Source: Fen-455 sp050012675 (GTDB taxonomy: Bacteria; Actinomycetota; Acidimicrobiia; Acidimicrobiales; Bog-793). Taken from it: 54,393 nt of DNA. Below are positions 8,381 through 16,109 of the stretch, one piece after another. Under the pieces are notes generated by a model. That model worked only from the letters and a program-made list of their open reading frames with translations, had not been told where the DNA came from and made no database searches. The translations under genes were made by a program, and so were the position numbers. The stretch is taken from the NCBI GenBank assembly GCA_050012675.1, contig JBEKGS010000015.1, forward strand, positions 1 to 54,393, written 5' to 3'. Numbering within the stretch: position 1 is the stretch's first letter; each line of letters begins with the position of its first letter.

Positions 8381-9019
8381 GTGTCGTACTCCGAGAGCAG
8401 AGAAGCTGGCTTAACGCAGCCTACCGAGTCCGGCTCGGCCGGCCATCCCAACACGCGCCAGCGGATCCTCGACATAGCTCTTGAACTGTTCAATACCCAG
8501 GGCTACGACGCGACGTCCATCCGCCAGATCGCCGAGAGGCTGGGTTTCTCCAAGGCGTCCATCTACTACCACTTCGCCAGCAAGCAGGACATCTTGATGG
8601 CGTTGCACTACAAGCTGCACGAGGTCGGACGCGAGGCCCTCAGCACCGTTCAGCTGTCGGCGCACTCGTCGGAAACCTGGATGGCGTTGCTGGACCAACT
8701 CATCGACGAGATCCTCGAGTATCACGACCTGTTCATCCTCCAGGAGCGCAACCGGGTCGCCATCGGGAACCTGCACCAGGAACGCCATGTGTCCGAGCAC
8801 GACCTGCTCGAGGACTGGTTCCACGCGGCGCTCTCGGACCAGGAGATCCCTCTGCGAGACCGCGTGCGCATGGCGTGCGGGTTCAATGCCGTCATGGGTC
8901 TTTTGGATCTGGTGGGTGACGTGTTCGCCGAAGTCCCGTCGAAGGTGCTGGCGGACCTGCTCCGAGAAGCCGCCAGGGACCTCATGGTTCCGGGACTGGC
9001 CGAGTCTCACCCGGCTTAG
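8381..9019 (+). CDS. TetR/AcrR-family transcriptional regulator
   Basis: A 212-aa one-component repressor. The N-terminal helix-turn-helix domain is at about residues 24-70 (TRQRILDIALELF, then TSIRQIAERLGFSKASIYYHF, shown here in two pieces of the classic TetR pattern). The all-helical C-terminal ligand-binding domain follows and resembles the TetR_C-type regions of regulators that sense acyl-CoA-like or hydrophobic molecules, but the ligand cannot be told from sequence. The GTG start has a GAGG about 12 nt upstream. An inverted repeat lies 43 bp upstream, so autoregulation and control of the divergent secreted-protein genes are likely. Confidence 0.9.
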   Translation: MSYSESREAGLTQPTESGSAGHPNTRQRILDIALELFNTQGYDATSIRQIAERLGFSKASIYYHFASKQDILMALHYKLHEVGREALSTVQLSAHSSETWMALLDQLIDEILEYHDLFILQERNRVAIGNLHQERHVSEHDLLEDWFHAALSDQEIPLRDRVRMACGFNAVMGLLDLVGDVFAEVPSKVLADLLREAARDLMVPGLAESHPA

Positions 9020-9154
9020 GAGGCCGACGGCACTTGGCCCTGTGTGAAGGAACGGTGCTGACAGCTAGCCCCTGCCAGCTTCATCCGTAGTATGCCCGGC
9101 TAATTCATTGACCTATCCGATTCACTAACAATCCAAAGCGGGAGGGTACGTCCG

Positions 9155-9709
9155 ATGCGACGCAAGGTGTTCGATGTCCTGGTCAGTGCAGGCGGCCTGC
9201 TGGTCGTAGCTGTGCTGGTGGTGGCGGGAGCCCTGTTGATGTGGGCGCAGAGCTTCACGAACTCGAGCGTGCACAACCAGTTGGCACAACAGGACATATT
9301 CTTCCCGGCCAAGGCTGACATCACCCCGGCGCAAAGGCCGTACCTCCTCCAGTACGCCGGACAACAGGTCCTCACGGGCGCGCAGGCGAACGCCTACGCG
9401 CAGAAGATCCAAAGCGACGTGGCCGGCATGCCCTACGGGGGCGTGTACGCCAAGATCAGCGCGGCCCTCCTGGCCAATCCTGACAACGCGGCACTCAAAT
9501 CAGAGGCAACGACTGCCTTCGAGGGAACGACCCTGCGCGGCCTCTTGCTCGAGGCCTACGCCTTCGGCACGTTCGGGACGATCTCACTTTGGGCCGGGAT
9601 CGCGGCCTTCATCCTCGCCGGCCTGATGCTCATCCTCGTGGTGTTCGGCTTCTGGCACTCGAGAAGGGTCCCCGACGACGTGGAGATCCTCCCGCCCGCT
9701 TCGAAGTAG
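9155..9709 (+). CDS. Two-helix membrane protein of unknown function
   Basis: A 184-aa protein with an N-terminal membrane helix (about residues 8-30), an extracytoplasmic domain of roughly 110 residues containing an ITPAQRPYLLQYAGQQV segment and an Ala-rich helix, a second membrane helix (about 141-165), and a short charged C-terminus. A GGGAGGG ribosome site precedes the ATG. Such a topology suits a signalling or assembly partner in the membrane, but I recognise no family. It is co-directional with tetR, 135 bp downstream, with a TTGACC in the gap; whether it is co-regulated is uncertain. Confidence 0.75.
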   Translation: MRRKVFDVLVSAGGLLVVAVLVVAGALLMWAQSFTNSSVHNQLAQQDIFFPAKADITPAQRPYLLQYAGQQVLTGAQANAYAQKIQSDVAGMPYGGVYAKISAALLANPDNAALKSEATTAFEGTTLRGLLLEAYAFGTFGTISLWAGIAAFILAGLMLILVVFGFWHSRRVPDDVEILPPASK

Positions 9710-9728
9710 CCGGCGAGGGCGCTCAGCC

Positions 9729-10496
9729 CTACCCGAGTTCCGACTTGGCCCGCGCCATCACCTTGGAGATGGTCGAGGCGGCCCAGCTCGAGTTGAAGGC
9801 CGAGCCGAGGTTGATGAACGTCAAGGAGACCTCGGCTTGGCCCTCAACGTAGAAGTACTCGTCGTCGTAGATGTCGAGACCGGCCGGAAGGTTGCCGCCC
9901 GACTCCAAGAACCGGATGTGGAGGCCCCCTGATCCCCCGCCGTAACGCGGGGCGGGCAAGAAGCTCCCCTTGGCCTTGACGCCCTTGCCGGCGCCTTGAA
10001 GGGAACTGTCCGCGGCCAGCTGGTCCCCGAGACAAACAAGCGACGGCTTGTGGCCCACTGCGGCAAGGTCGGCGAGAGCACCGGATGCGGTCTTCTGGAA
10101 CACGACCTCGGAGTCGGCGCTCGGCAGGTGCGTGAGCGTGGCGCTCTTTTCGTAGTAGGTCGGCGATGAGACGTCGACAAGGACGACGCCTCCGGTCACT
10201 CCGCTCGCGCCGAATGGATCTGGGCTCACCGGGCCGGTCTTGGCTAGGCAGGCGACCGCCTGCTTGGCTATCGCCGCCTCGCCTTTGGGCGTGGCAGAAG
10301 ACTGCTCTACGGCCCATTTGATGCTTGCCGACAGGTCCTGCACCTTCATGTTGATGGCCTTCGCCTCGGCCGTGACAGAAGATGAGGCGCCGGAGACGTG
10401 GCGGAGATTGGCGATCGTTGACAGGCCGGAAGCGGAAGCCACGGTGAGAGCTCCGGCGAACGCTCCGGCGATGACGCGGTACCGAGATCGGATCAT
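9729..10496 (-). CDS. Exported protein of unknown function, 255 aa
   Basis: ATG 10496 is chosen because it opens a signal peptide (MIRSRYRVIAGAFAG, cleavage near residues 23-30); the frame runs upstream to 10772 but that part is Arg/Ser-rich noise antisense to the acetyltransferase. The mature protein has two or three Cys (VACLAK, LVCLGD), a Gly-rich stretch and a C-terminal beta-pattern with FYVEGQAEVSLTF. Family not recognised. A TATATT hexamer (10503-10508) lies 6 nt before the ATG with no ribosome site, so the message may be leaderless. It is convergent with the upstream membrane-protein gene. Confidence 0.72.
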   Translation of the reverse strand: MIRSRYRVIAGAFAGALTVASASGLSTIANLRHVSGASSSVTAEAKAINMKVQDLSASIKWAVEQSSATPKGEAAIAKQAVACLAKTGPVSPDPFGASGVTGGVVLVDVSSPTYYEKSATLTHLPSADSEVVFQKTASGALADLAAVGHKPSLVCLGDQLAADSSLQGAGKGVKAKGSFLPAPRYGGGSGGLHIRFLESGGNLPAGLDIYDDEYFYVEGQAEVSLTFINLGSAFNSSWAASTISKVMARAKSELG

Positions 10497-10590
10497 GGCT
10501 TCAATATAGGCTCGGGCCGCCGTTGGCACGGGACGCCGGATGCGAGGAATACGTCCCCGGCGAACCCATCCGGGCTGGTAGACAGATGCC

Positions 10591-11061
10591 GTGGACCCCG
10601 TCCTACGGACATACCGGCCGGGCGACCGCGAGGCACTCGTGTCCCTCTGGTCGATCTGCGAGCTGACGCGGCCTTGGAACGACCCCCGCCGAGACATCGA
10701 ACGCAAGTTGGCCCGCGACGCGGAGAACCTCCTTGTGCTCGAACAGGACGGCCGATTGATCGGGTCCGTCATGGTTGGCTATGAGGGCCACCGGGGCTGG
10801 ATCAATTACCTCGCCGTCCACCCTGACCTGAGGCGTCGGGGACTGGGGCGCTTGCTCATGGACCAGGCCGAGAGACGACTGCGCGATCTTGGCTGTCCGA
10901 AAGTCAACCTCCAGGTACGGACCTCCAACGAGGCGGCAAGGGAGTTCTATAGACGGATCGGCTACAGCCTCGACGAGGCGGTGAGCTTCGGCAAGCGACT
11001 CGAGCACGACGCTGCGCCCGGGGCTGATCCGCAGCTCGCGCGTCGAGACGCGGATCGGTAA
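10591..11061 (+). CDS. ypeA: GNAT-family acetyltransferase, YpeA type
   Basis: A 156-aa Gcn5-related N-acetyltransferase that uses acetyl-CoA; substrate unknown. It closely follows the YpeA pattern: LxRPWNDPxxDIERKL near the N-terminus, then GHRGWINYLAVHPDLRRRG with the acetyl-CoA pyrophosphate-binding R-R-x-G-L-G (about residues 83-88), CPKVNLQVR, and the C-terminal FYRRIGY followed by SFGKRL. GTG start; no good ribosome site. It reads away from the exported-protein gene on the other strand. The C-terminal ~12 residues (GADPQLARRDADR) go beyond usual YpeA length. Confidence 0.87.
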   Translation: MDPVLRTYRPGDREALVSLWSICELTRPWNDPRRDIERKLARDAENLLVLEQDGRLIGSVMVGYEGHRGWINYLAVHPDLRRRGLGRLLMDQAERRLRDLGCPKVNLQVRTSNEAAREFYRRIGYSLDEAVSFGKRLEHDAAPGADPQLARRDADR

Positions 11062-11324
11062 CGGTTCGGGCCGCAACTACCACCCGGATCTCCCGCGGCC
11101 TTCCCGGGCTGTTTTTGGTCGAGGCCGAGCTCCAAGAGCCGCTCAGCGAAGTCGAGCCCGACCACGTGCTAAGGCGTGCCGAAGACTCAGACCGAATCGA
11201 AGGTCTCGGAGGGCGACGGGACGTCCACGAGCACGACGGCGATATCGTTGGCGCCCCCGGTATCGCTCGCCGACGGTTCGGCCGAACATGGACGAGAACC
11301 ACGGCTCAAAGGGAGGGCAGTCAC
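11062..11324 (-). pseudogene. Possible gene remnants on the minus strand
   Basis: This 263-bp gap has no intact gene, but two minus-strand fragments look like protein remnants. Around 11190-11270 the frame reads SDTGGANDIAVVLVDVPS, like the C-terminal strand of PP2C-type Ser/Thr phosphatases. In another frame, around 11110-11165, it reads VVGLDFAERLLELG, like motif I-II of SAM-dependent methyltransferases. A stop separates them and neither has the rest of its domain. Tentative. The GGGAGGG at 11311-11317 serves the next gene. Confidence 0.3.
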
Positions 11325-12308
11325 TTGGAGGCGATCATTTCGACGACCGACTTGCGCAAGCAATTCCACTCGAGACGGGGACCGGTCGAGGCGGTGCGGG
11401 GAGTGAGCATCGAAGTCGGACGAGGAGAGATATTCGGCTTCCTCGGCCCGAACGGTGCCGGCAAGACGACGACATTGCGGATGCTGACCACGCTGTTGCC
11501 CATCGACAGCGGGCGCGCCACAGTGGCCGGGATCGACGTCGCCCGCAAGCCCAAGCAGGTCCGCCAGCGCATCGGTTACGTGAGCCAGCTCGGGGGCGCC
11601 GACGAGCTCGCAACAGGACGCGAGAACCTGATCCTGCAAGGGCGCCTCTACGGCGGCGACCGCGCCTCTGTCACCTCGCGGGCGAAGCTGTTGATGGAGG
11701 TCCTCGACCTCAACGAGTTCGCTGATCGCCGCGTGAAGACCTACTCCGGGGGGCAGCGGCGGCGACTTGACGTCGCGCTCGGGATCGTGCACGAGCCCGA
11801 AGTGCTGTTCCTCGACGAGCCGAGCACAGGACTGGATCCGCAGAACAGGGCGAATCTCTGGGAGCACGTCCGCTCGCTGCGCTCACGCGGCACGACCATC
11901 TTCCTCACCACGCACTACCTCGAAGAGGCCGACGTGCTCTGCGATCGCATAATGATCATGGACCACGGACACATCGTTGCCGAGGGAACGCCACGCGACT
12001 TGAAGCGACAGGTGTCGGGTGATTCTGTCCTGCTGAGCCTGCACGACGAGGACGGTGCGCTCTCCCGGGCGAGAACGCTCATCTCCGCTCAGCCCTACGT
12101 GCGCGAGATGACCAGCGACGGTGACCAGTTGCGTCTCTACGTCGAGGACGGGAGCGCCTCGCTGCCCGGCCTGCTGCGCCTGTTGGACGCCGAGCGCATC
12201 TCGCTCAAGTCGATCAGCCTCTCGGAGCCCACCTTGGACGACGTCTTCTTGCACCAGACGGGTCACTCGCTAAGAGACGCCGGCACCACGAGCGAGACCG
12301 CGGCATGA
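11325..12308 (+). CDS. DrrA-like ABC exporter ATP-binding protein
   Basis: A 327-aa nucleotide-binding subunit that powers a two-component ABC-2 exporter. Walker A GPNGAGKT is at residues 41-48, the Q-loop in YVSQLGG, the signature in YSGGQRRR, Walker B VLFLDEPSTGLDP and the H-loop TTHYLEEAD. The C-terminal ~95 residues match the regulatory tail of the DrrA/daunorubicin-resistance group (ending SEPTLDDVFL). TTG 11325 is chosen because GGGAGGG lies 7 nt upstream and the family N-terminus fits; the frame is open further up. The stop overlaps the permease start (ATGA), so both are translated together. Substrate unknown. Confidence 0.92.
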   Translation: MEAIISTTDLRKQFHSRRGPVEAVRGVSIEVGRGEIFGFLGPNGAGKTTTLRMLTTLLPIDSGRATVAGIDVARKPKQVRQRIGYVSQLGGADELATGRENLILQGRLYGGDRASVTSRAKLLMEVLDLNEFADRRVKTYSGGQRRRLDVALGIVHEPEVLFLDEPSTGLDPQNRANLWEHVRSLRSRGTTIFLTTHYLEEADVLCDRIMIMDHGHIVAEGTPRDLKRQVSGDSVLLSLHDEDGALSRARTLISAQPYVREMTSDGDQLRLYVEDGSASLPGLLRLLDAERISLKSISLSEPTLDDVFLHQTGHSLRDAGTTSETAA

Positions 12309-13066
12309 AAACGCTCCGGGACGTGGGTCTCCTCTTCCACCGCTACACATTGCAGATGCTGCGCAATCCCGTCTGGCTGTTCGTGGGGTTCTCGTCGCCG
12401 ATCCTCTACCTGGCGCTGTTCACGCCGATGCTCAAGCACATCGCTCCGAGCCTCGGCGTACGAGGCGGCGGCGTGCTCGAGATCTTCCTGCCCGGCATAC
12501 TCTCGCTTCTCGCGTTCGCGAGCGGGAGCGGCATGGGGTTCAGCACCATCTTCGAGCTCCAGGCAGGAGTCGTCGAGCGCTTCCGCGTCACCCCGGCGAG
12601 CCGTTTCGCGATCCTCATCGGACCGATCCTTTCCGGGTTGATGATGATGGTCGTGTTCGACGCGGTCGTCGTCGTGGTCGCGGTCGCTCTCGGGTTCCAG
12701 GTGCACTGGCTCGGTCTGGTGGCACTTGCCGTCCTGCTCGGGCTGCTCGCGGCGCTGACGGCGGCTTTCTCGACCGCCACGGCCCTTGTGACCAAGGACA
12801 TCAGCAGCTTCGCCGCCATCATCAACGGGATCAACCTGCCCATTCTTCTCCTGGCCGGTGTGCTGCTCCCGATCTCCTTCGGACCGTTTTGGATGCGCGT
12901 GATCGCCCACTTCAACCCGCTCTACTACGCCGTGCAGGCTTCGCGCTCCTTGGCCGCCGGCAGCTTCGGCACTCCGGCCGTCTGGCAGGGCTTCGCCGTG
13001 CTCGCGACGCTTTGCGCGCTCGTGGTGTTCTGGGCGACACGGGTGTTCCGAAAGGCGGTCGCCTGA
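12305..13066 (+). CDS. DrrB-like ABC-2 type permease
   Basis: A 253-aa membrane subunit with about six helices and the ABC-2 signature region: FLPGILSLLAFASGSGMG, then ERFRVTPASRFAILIGPIL, then a third cluster ending near MRVIAHFNPLYYAVQASR. It pairs with the upstream ATPase to export a drug, lipid or similar amphipathic molecule. Its ATG overlaps the ATPase stop by 4 bp. The protein ends in a basic tail after the last helix. No biosynthetic genes are nearby that would identify the cargo. Confidence 0.9.
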   Translation: MKTLRDVGLLFHRYTLQMLRNPVWLFVGFSSPILYLALFTPMLKHIAPSLGVRGGGVLEIFLPGILSLLAFASGSGMGFSTIFELQAGVVERFRVTPASRFAILIGPILSGLMMMVVFDAVVVVVAVALGFQVHWLGLVALAVLLGLLAALTAAFSTATALVTKDISSFAAIINGINLPILLLAGVLLPISFGPFWMRVIAHFNPLYYAVQASRSLAAGSFGTPAVWQGFAVLATLCALVVFWATRVFRKAVA

Positions 13067-13184
13067 GACCGCAGGCGGGCTTGGCAGGTGGGTCGGGCTC
13101 GTCTGTGGTCCACGGCCACCGCCGCGCCCGGTACGCCCGGCGGGCCGAACCAAAGGTGGAGGAAGCAAGAAGCCTGCTCGCAGA

Positions 13185-13394
13185 TCAGTCCTTGCCGATT
13201 ATCACCTCGGTGGCTTTGATGACGGCCGTGACCGCGTCACCTTCTGCAAGAGCCAGGCTCTCCGCCGAGTCCCTCGTGATCGCCGACACGACTTCTTGAC
13301 CCCCGGCCAGCCGGATGACGACGGTCGTCATGACTACGCCGTGCTGGACGCTGACGACTACGCCGTCGAGCTGGTTGCGTGCGCTTAGTCTCAT
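13185..13394 (-). CDS. Molbindin (TOBE/Mop-domain protein)
   Basis: A 69-aa single Mop domain. The pattern MRLSARNQLDG-VV followed by AGGQEVVSAITRDSAESL and DAVTAVIKATEVIIG is the standard molybdate-binding TOBE fold, which oligomerises to store or sense molybdate or tungstate. No molybdate transporter is adjacent. It is divergent from the next gene by about 50 bp. The size is that of free-standing molbindins, so the gene appears intact. Confidence 0.88.
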   Translation of the reverse strand: MRLSARNQLDGVVVSVQHGVVMTTVVIRLAGGQEVVSAITRDSAESLALAEGDAVTAVIKATEVIIGKD

Positions 13395-13447
13395 GGGAGA
13401 AGGCTAGTGACCAGCCCAGCCCGTGAGGCGATCAATTGGAAAACGAC

Positions 13448-13897
13448 ATGCAGCTCACCGCCGTGCTGAGCGACGCCAGGACCGAGATCCTGGACGAGGC
13501 TGCCCAGGCGGTGCTGCGGTCCCACCTGGGCCACTACAAGACCTCAGGAGAGGAGGAGTTGAGGACCCGCCTGGATACGCTCTTCGACATCGTCCTCGAG
13601 TGCCTGCGTTCGCGCAATCTCGATCAGGTGGTCAGGTACGCGGAACGGATCGGTCGCGATCGCTTCACGAGCGGCTACGGGATAGGTGAGGTGCAAACGG
13701 CGTTCAACGTGCTGGAGGAGTCAATGTGGCGCCACGTCGTCGCCAAGGTCCCGGGCAACGAGCTCGTGGAGTCGCTCGGGCTGCTGTCGACCGTCCTCGG
13801 GGTCGGCAAGGACGAGCTTGCACGCACGTACGTCTCGCTCGCGAGCAGAGAGCACGTGCCCTCGCTCGACCTTCGCGCCCTTTTCGAAGGCACCTGA
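13448..13897 (+). CDS. RsbR N-terminal-like helical protein
   Basis: A 149-aa all-helical soluble protein. The order of helices with SRNLDQVVRYAERIGRDRF, a Gly-Tyr turn (SGYGIGEVQTAFN) and a Trp-containing helix resembles the RsbRD N-terminal sensory domain found in stressosome and related regulators. Here it stands alone with no STAS domain. Start at ATG 13448 or TTG 13436; neither has a strong ribosome site. Possible sensory or scaffold role; no partner kinase or anti-sigma gene is nearby. Confidence 0.65.
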   Translation: MQLTAVLSDARTEILDEAAQAVLRSHLGHYKTSGEEELRTRLDTLFDIVLECLRSRNLDQVVRYAERIGRDRFTSGYGIGEVQTAFNVLEESMWRHVVAKVPGNELVESLGLLSTVLGVGKDELARTYVSLASREHVPSLDLRALFEGT

Positions 13898-13993
13898 GGT
13901 CGCCCGACCCCGGATGACGGCGTGCGGACCCCGATCGGGCGGCATGCTCGTAGGCCTGTCGACGCGCTACACAGCGGGTAGCGTCGCTTGGCG

Positions 13994-14788
13994 ATGCCGC
14001 AGCTCGTGGTCGCGACCTTCAACCTTCATGCCGGGACCGACGGCTGGGGCAAGCCCTACGACGTAGTGGCGTCTTGCGACCGCCTCGACGCGGACGTCCT
14101 GTTGCTACAGGAGACCTGGACCCCCGCAGGCGGCGAGGGGCTCGTCTCCCAGGTGGCACGCTCGCTCGGCTACGAGGCCCACGAGGCTCACCTCTCCGAT
14201 GCCCTCCTGCTCCGGACGGTCAAGAGGGCCGGCGCTCGCTGGGGTCCGAGAAACCCACGTCGGCACCGCTCGCTCTGGGTGGGCGACGCCAAGAGCTCCG
14301 CTCGCCGGGCGCGCCTTCAATCCGACAGGGGTCGCACAGGCACCTGGGGAATCGCCCTTTTATCGCGGCTGCCCGTCAAGCGGGTCGAAACCGTAGAACT
14401 TGGCCGACTGCACCGGGACCCTGCCAGCCTGCGCTCGGCCGTCCTTGCCGAGATCGAGGTCGGCGACGCCTCGATCACGGTCGCGGGCACGCACCTGGCG
14501 CACTTCACCCACGGGTCGCCGATCCTCTTGGAGCGCCTCCGTCGCCAGCTCCCGGTAGCAGGCCCGGCACTGTTAGCGGGAGACATGAACTTCTGGGGCC
14601 CGCCGCTGTCGCTCGGGCTGCCTGGCTGGCGAAGAGCAGTGCGGGCCCGCACCTACCCGAGCTGGCGCGCCCACAGCCAGATCGACCACATCTTCGTCAC
14701 CCGGGCGGTCGAGGTGATCGCAGGGGCGTCGGTAGCGGTGGGCCGTTCGGATCACTTGCCGTTGTGGGCGCGGATCGCGCTCGAGTGA
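13994..14788 (+). CDS. Endonuclease/exonuclease/phosphatase-fold enzyme
   Basis: A 264-aa metal-dependent phosphodiesterase of the DNase I-like superfamily. The motifs appear in order: ATFNLHAG, LLLQETW (metal-binding Glu), GTHLAH, AGDMNFWG (Asp/Asn), IDHIFV (Asp-His) and the terminal SDHLPL (Asp-His). Substrate could be DNA, a phosphoinositide or another phosphodiester. ATG 13994 is chosen; TTG 13988 is in frame. No signal peptide, so cytoplasmic. Reads toward the fab operon with a 94-bp gap. Confidence 0.86.
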   Translation: MPQLVVATFNLHAGTDGWGKPYDVVASCDRLDADVLLLQETWTPAGGEGLVSQVARSLGYEAHEAHLSDALLLRTVKRAGARWGPRNPRRHRSLWVGDAKSSARRARLQSDRGRTGTWGIALLSRLPVKRVETVELGRLHRDPASLRSAVLAEIEVGDASITVAGTHLAHFTHGSPILLERLRRQLPVAGPALLAGDMNFWGPPLSLGLPGWRRAVRARTYPSWRAHSQIDHIFVTRAVEVIAGASVAVGRSDHLPLWARIALE

Positions 14789-14882
14789 CGGGGCTGTAAC
14801 CGATCCGGGACTCGCGAGGTCATAGGTAAGGAGAGGTAGGTCCGGGCAGAGTGCCCGAGCCGGAGGGGGAAAGGGGCGAGGG

Positions 14883-16109
14883 TTGCTGGCGTTCACGTTT
14901 CCCGGCCAAGGTTCACAACGACCGGGCATGGGCGCCGCCTGGGTTGACCACCCGTCGTTCGAGCTCGTCGCCCTCGCTTCTGAGGTGACCGGGCGCGACC
15001 TGGCCCATCTTCTCCTCGAGGCCGACCAGGAGACCTTGACCCGCACCGACAACGCCCAGATCGCGACCTTTGTCCAGAGCCTGATAATCCTCGATGCCGC
15101 CGAGCGGATCGGCATCGAGCCGTCCGCGGCTGCCGGTCACAGCCTCGGCGAGTACACAGCCCTCGTGGCCGCCGGTTCTCTCGACTTCGAAGACGGTCTC
15201 CGCCTGGTCTCGGAACGTGGTGCGGCCATGCAAGAGGCCGCCGAATGTGCGCCGGGAACGATGATCGCCGTGCTCGGTCTCGACGACGACACCGTCGAGA
15301 CGGCTTGTCGTCGTGTCGACGGCGAAGCCTGGATAGCCAACTTCAACGCTCCCGGCCAGGTGATAGTCGCCGGGACAGCCGAAGCGCTAGCCGAGTTCAG
15401 CGCCATCGCCAAGGAGCTCGGCGCGAAACGTGTCCTCTCGATGCCAGTCGGAGGTGCCTTCCACACCCCTCTCATGGCACCTGCCCGGGACCGCCTGCGC
15501 AAGGCGGTGGCGGCTACGAGCTTCCACGCACTCGACCCGGTGGTCGTCGCGAACGTGGACGCCCGGCCGCACGACGACCCCGACGAGTGGCCCCAGCTGC
15601 TGTCCGCCCAGCTGTGCAGTCCGGTCCGTTGGCGCCAGAGCCTCGACACCCTGCTCAGCCACGGCATGCAGACCTTCGTCGAGCTCGGCCCCGGGGGCGT
15701 GCTCACGGGCTTGTTGCGGCGCGTGGCCCCTACCACCGACGCCATCGGAGTATCGGTCTCCACTCCGGACGACCTCGATCATCTAGTCGAGATCCTCGCT
15801 GACGGCATCGTGGGCGCCGCGCCGACCGGGGAGCGCTTCCACATGACCGAGCGCCTCGTTGTCTCGCCCGCCGTGGGACTCTTCGAGCCCGCCGATGGTC
15901 TGCAGGGGTATCTCCCCGGTGCCCTCGAGCGTTCCTCCGGCCCTGTCCTGGTCCAGGTCGGAGGGCTTCTCGGTAGTGTCGGCACGACCGAAGTGCGGTC
16001 CGCGTTCTCGGGCACCCTCGAAGGTGTGCTCGTGCTGGCGGGCGAGCGGGTGACGCGCGGCCAGCCAATTGCATGGCTGCGAGCACCGATCCAAGACGAG
16101 AGGATCTGA
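14883..16109 (+). CDS. fabD: Malonyl-CoA:ACP transacylase fused to a degenerate biotinyl/lipoyl-like domain
   Basis: FabD loads malonyl groups onto acyl carrier protein. Residues 1-305 carry FPGQGSQ (7-12), the nucleophile in GHSLGEY (Ser87) and the catalytic His in GGAFHTP (His194). Residues ~325-408 are extra: VVSPAVGLFEP, a loop, then TEVRSAFSGTLEGVLVLAG and RGQPIAWL. This tracks the BCCP/lipoyl fold of AccB, but the EAMKM lysine turn is replaced by SVGTTE, so it cannot be biotinylated at that site. TTG start preceded by GGGCGAGGG. First gene of the fab operon, overlapping fabH by one base. The fusion is the oddity here. Confidence 0.93.
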   Translation: MLAFTFPGQGSQRPGMGAAWVDHPSFELVALASEVTGRDLAHLLLEADQETLTRTDNAQIATFVQSLIILDAAERIGIEPSAAAGHSLGEYTALVAAGSLDFEDGLRLVSERGAAMQEAAECAPGTMIAVLGLDDDTVETACRRVDGEAWIANFNAPGQVIVAGTAEALAEFSAIAKELGAKRVLSMPVGGAFHTPLMAPARDRLRKAVAATSFHALDPVVVANVDARPHDDPDEWPQLLSAQLCSPVRWRQSLDTLLSHGMQTFVELGPGGVLTGLLRRVAPTTDAIGVSVSTPDDLDHLVEILADGIVGAAPTGERFHMTERLVVSPAVGLFEPADGLQGYLPGALERSSGPVLVQVGGLLGSVGTTEVRSAFSGTLEGVLVLAGERVTRGQPIAWLRAPIQDERI

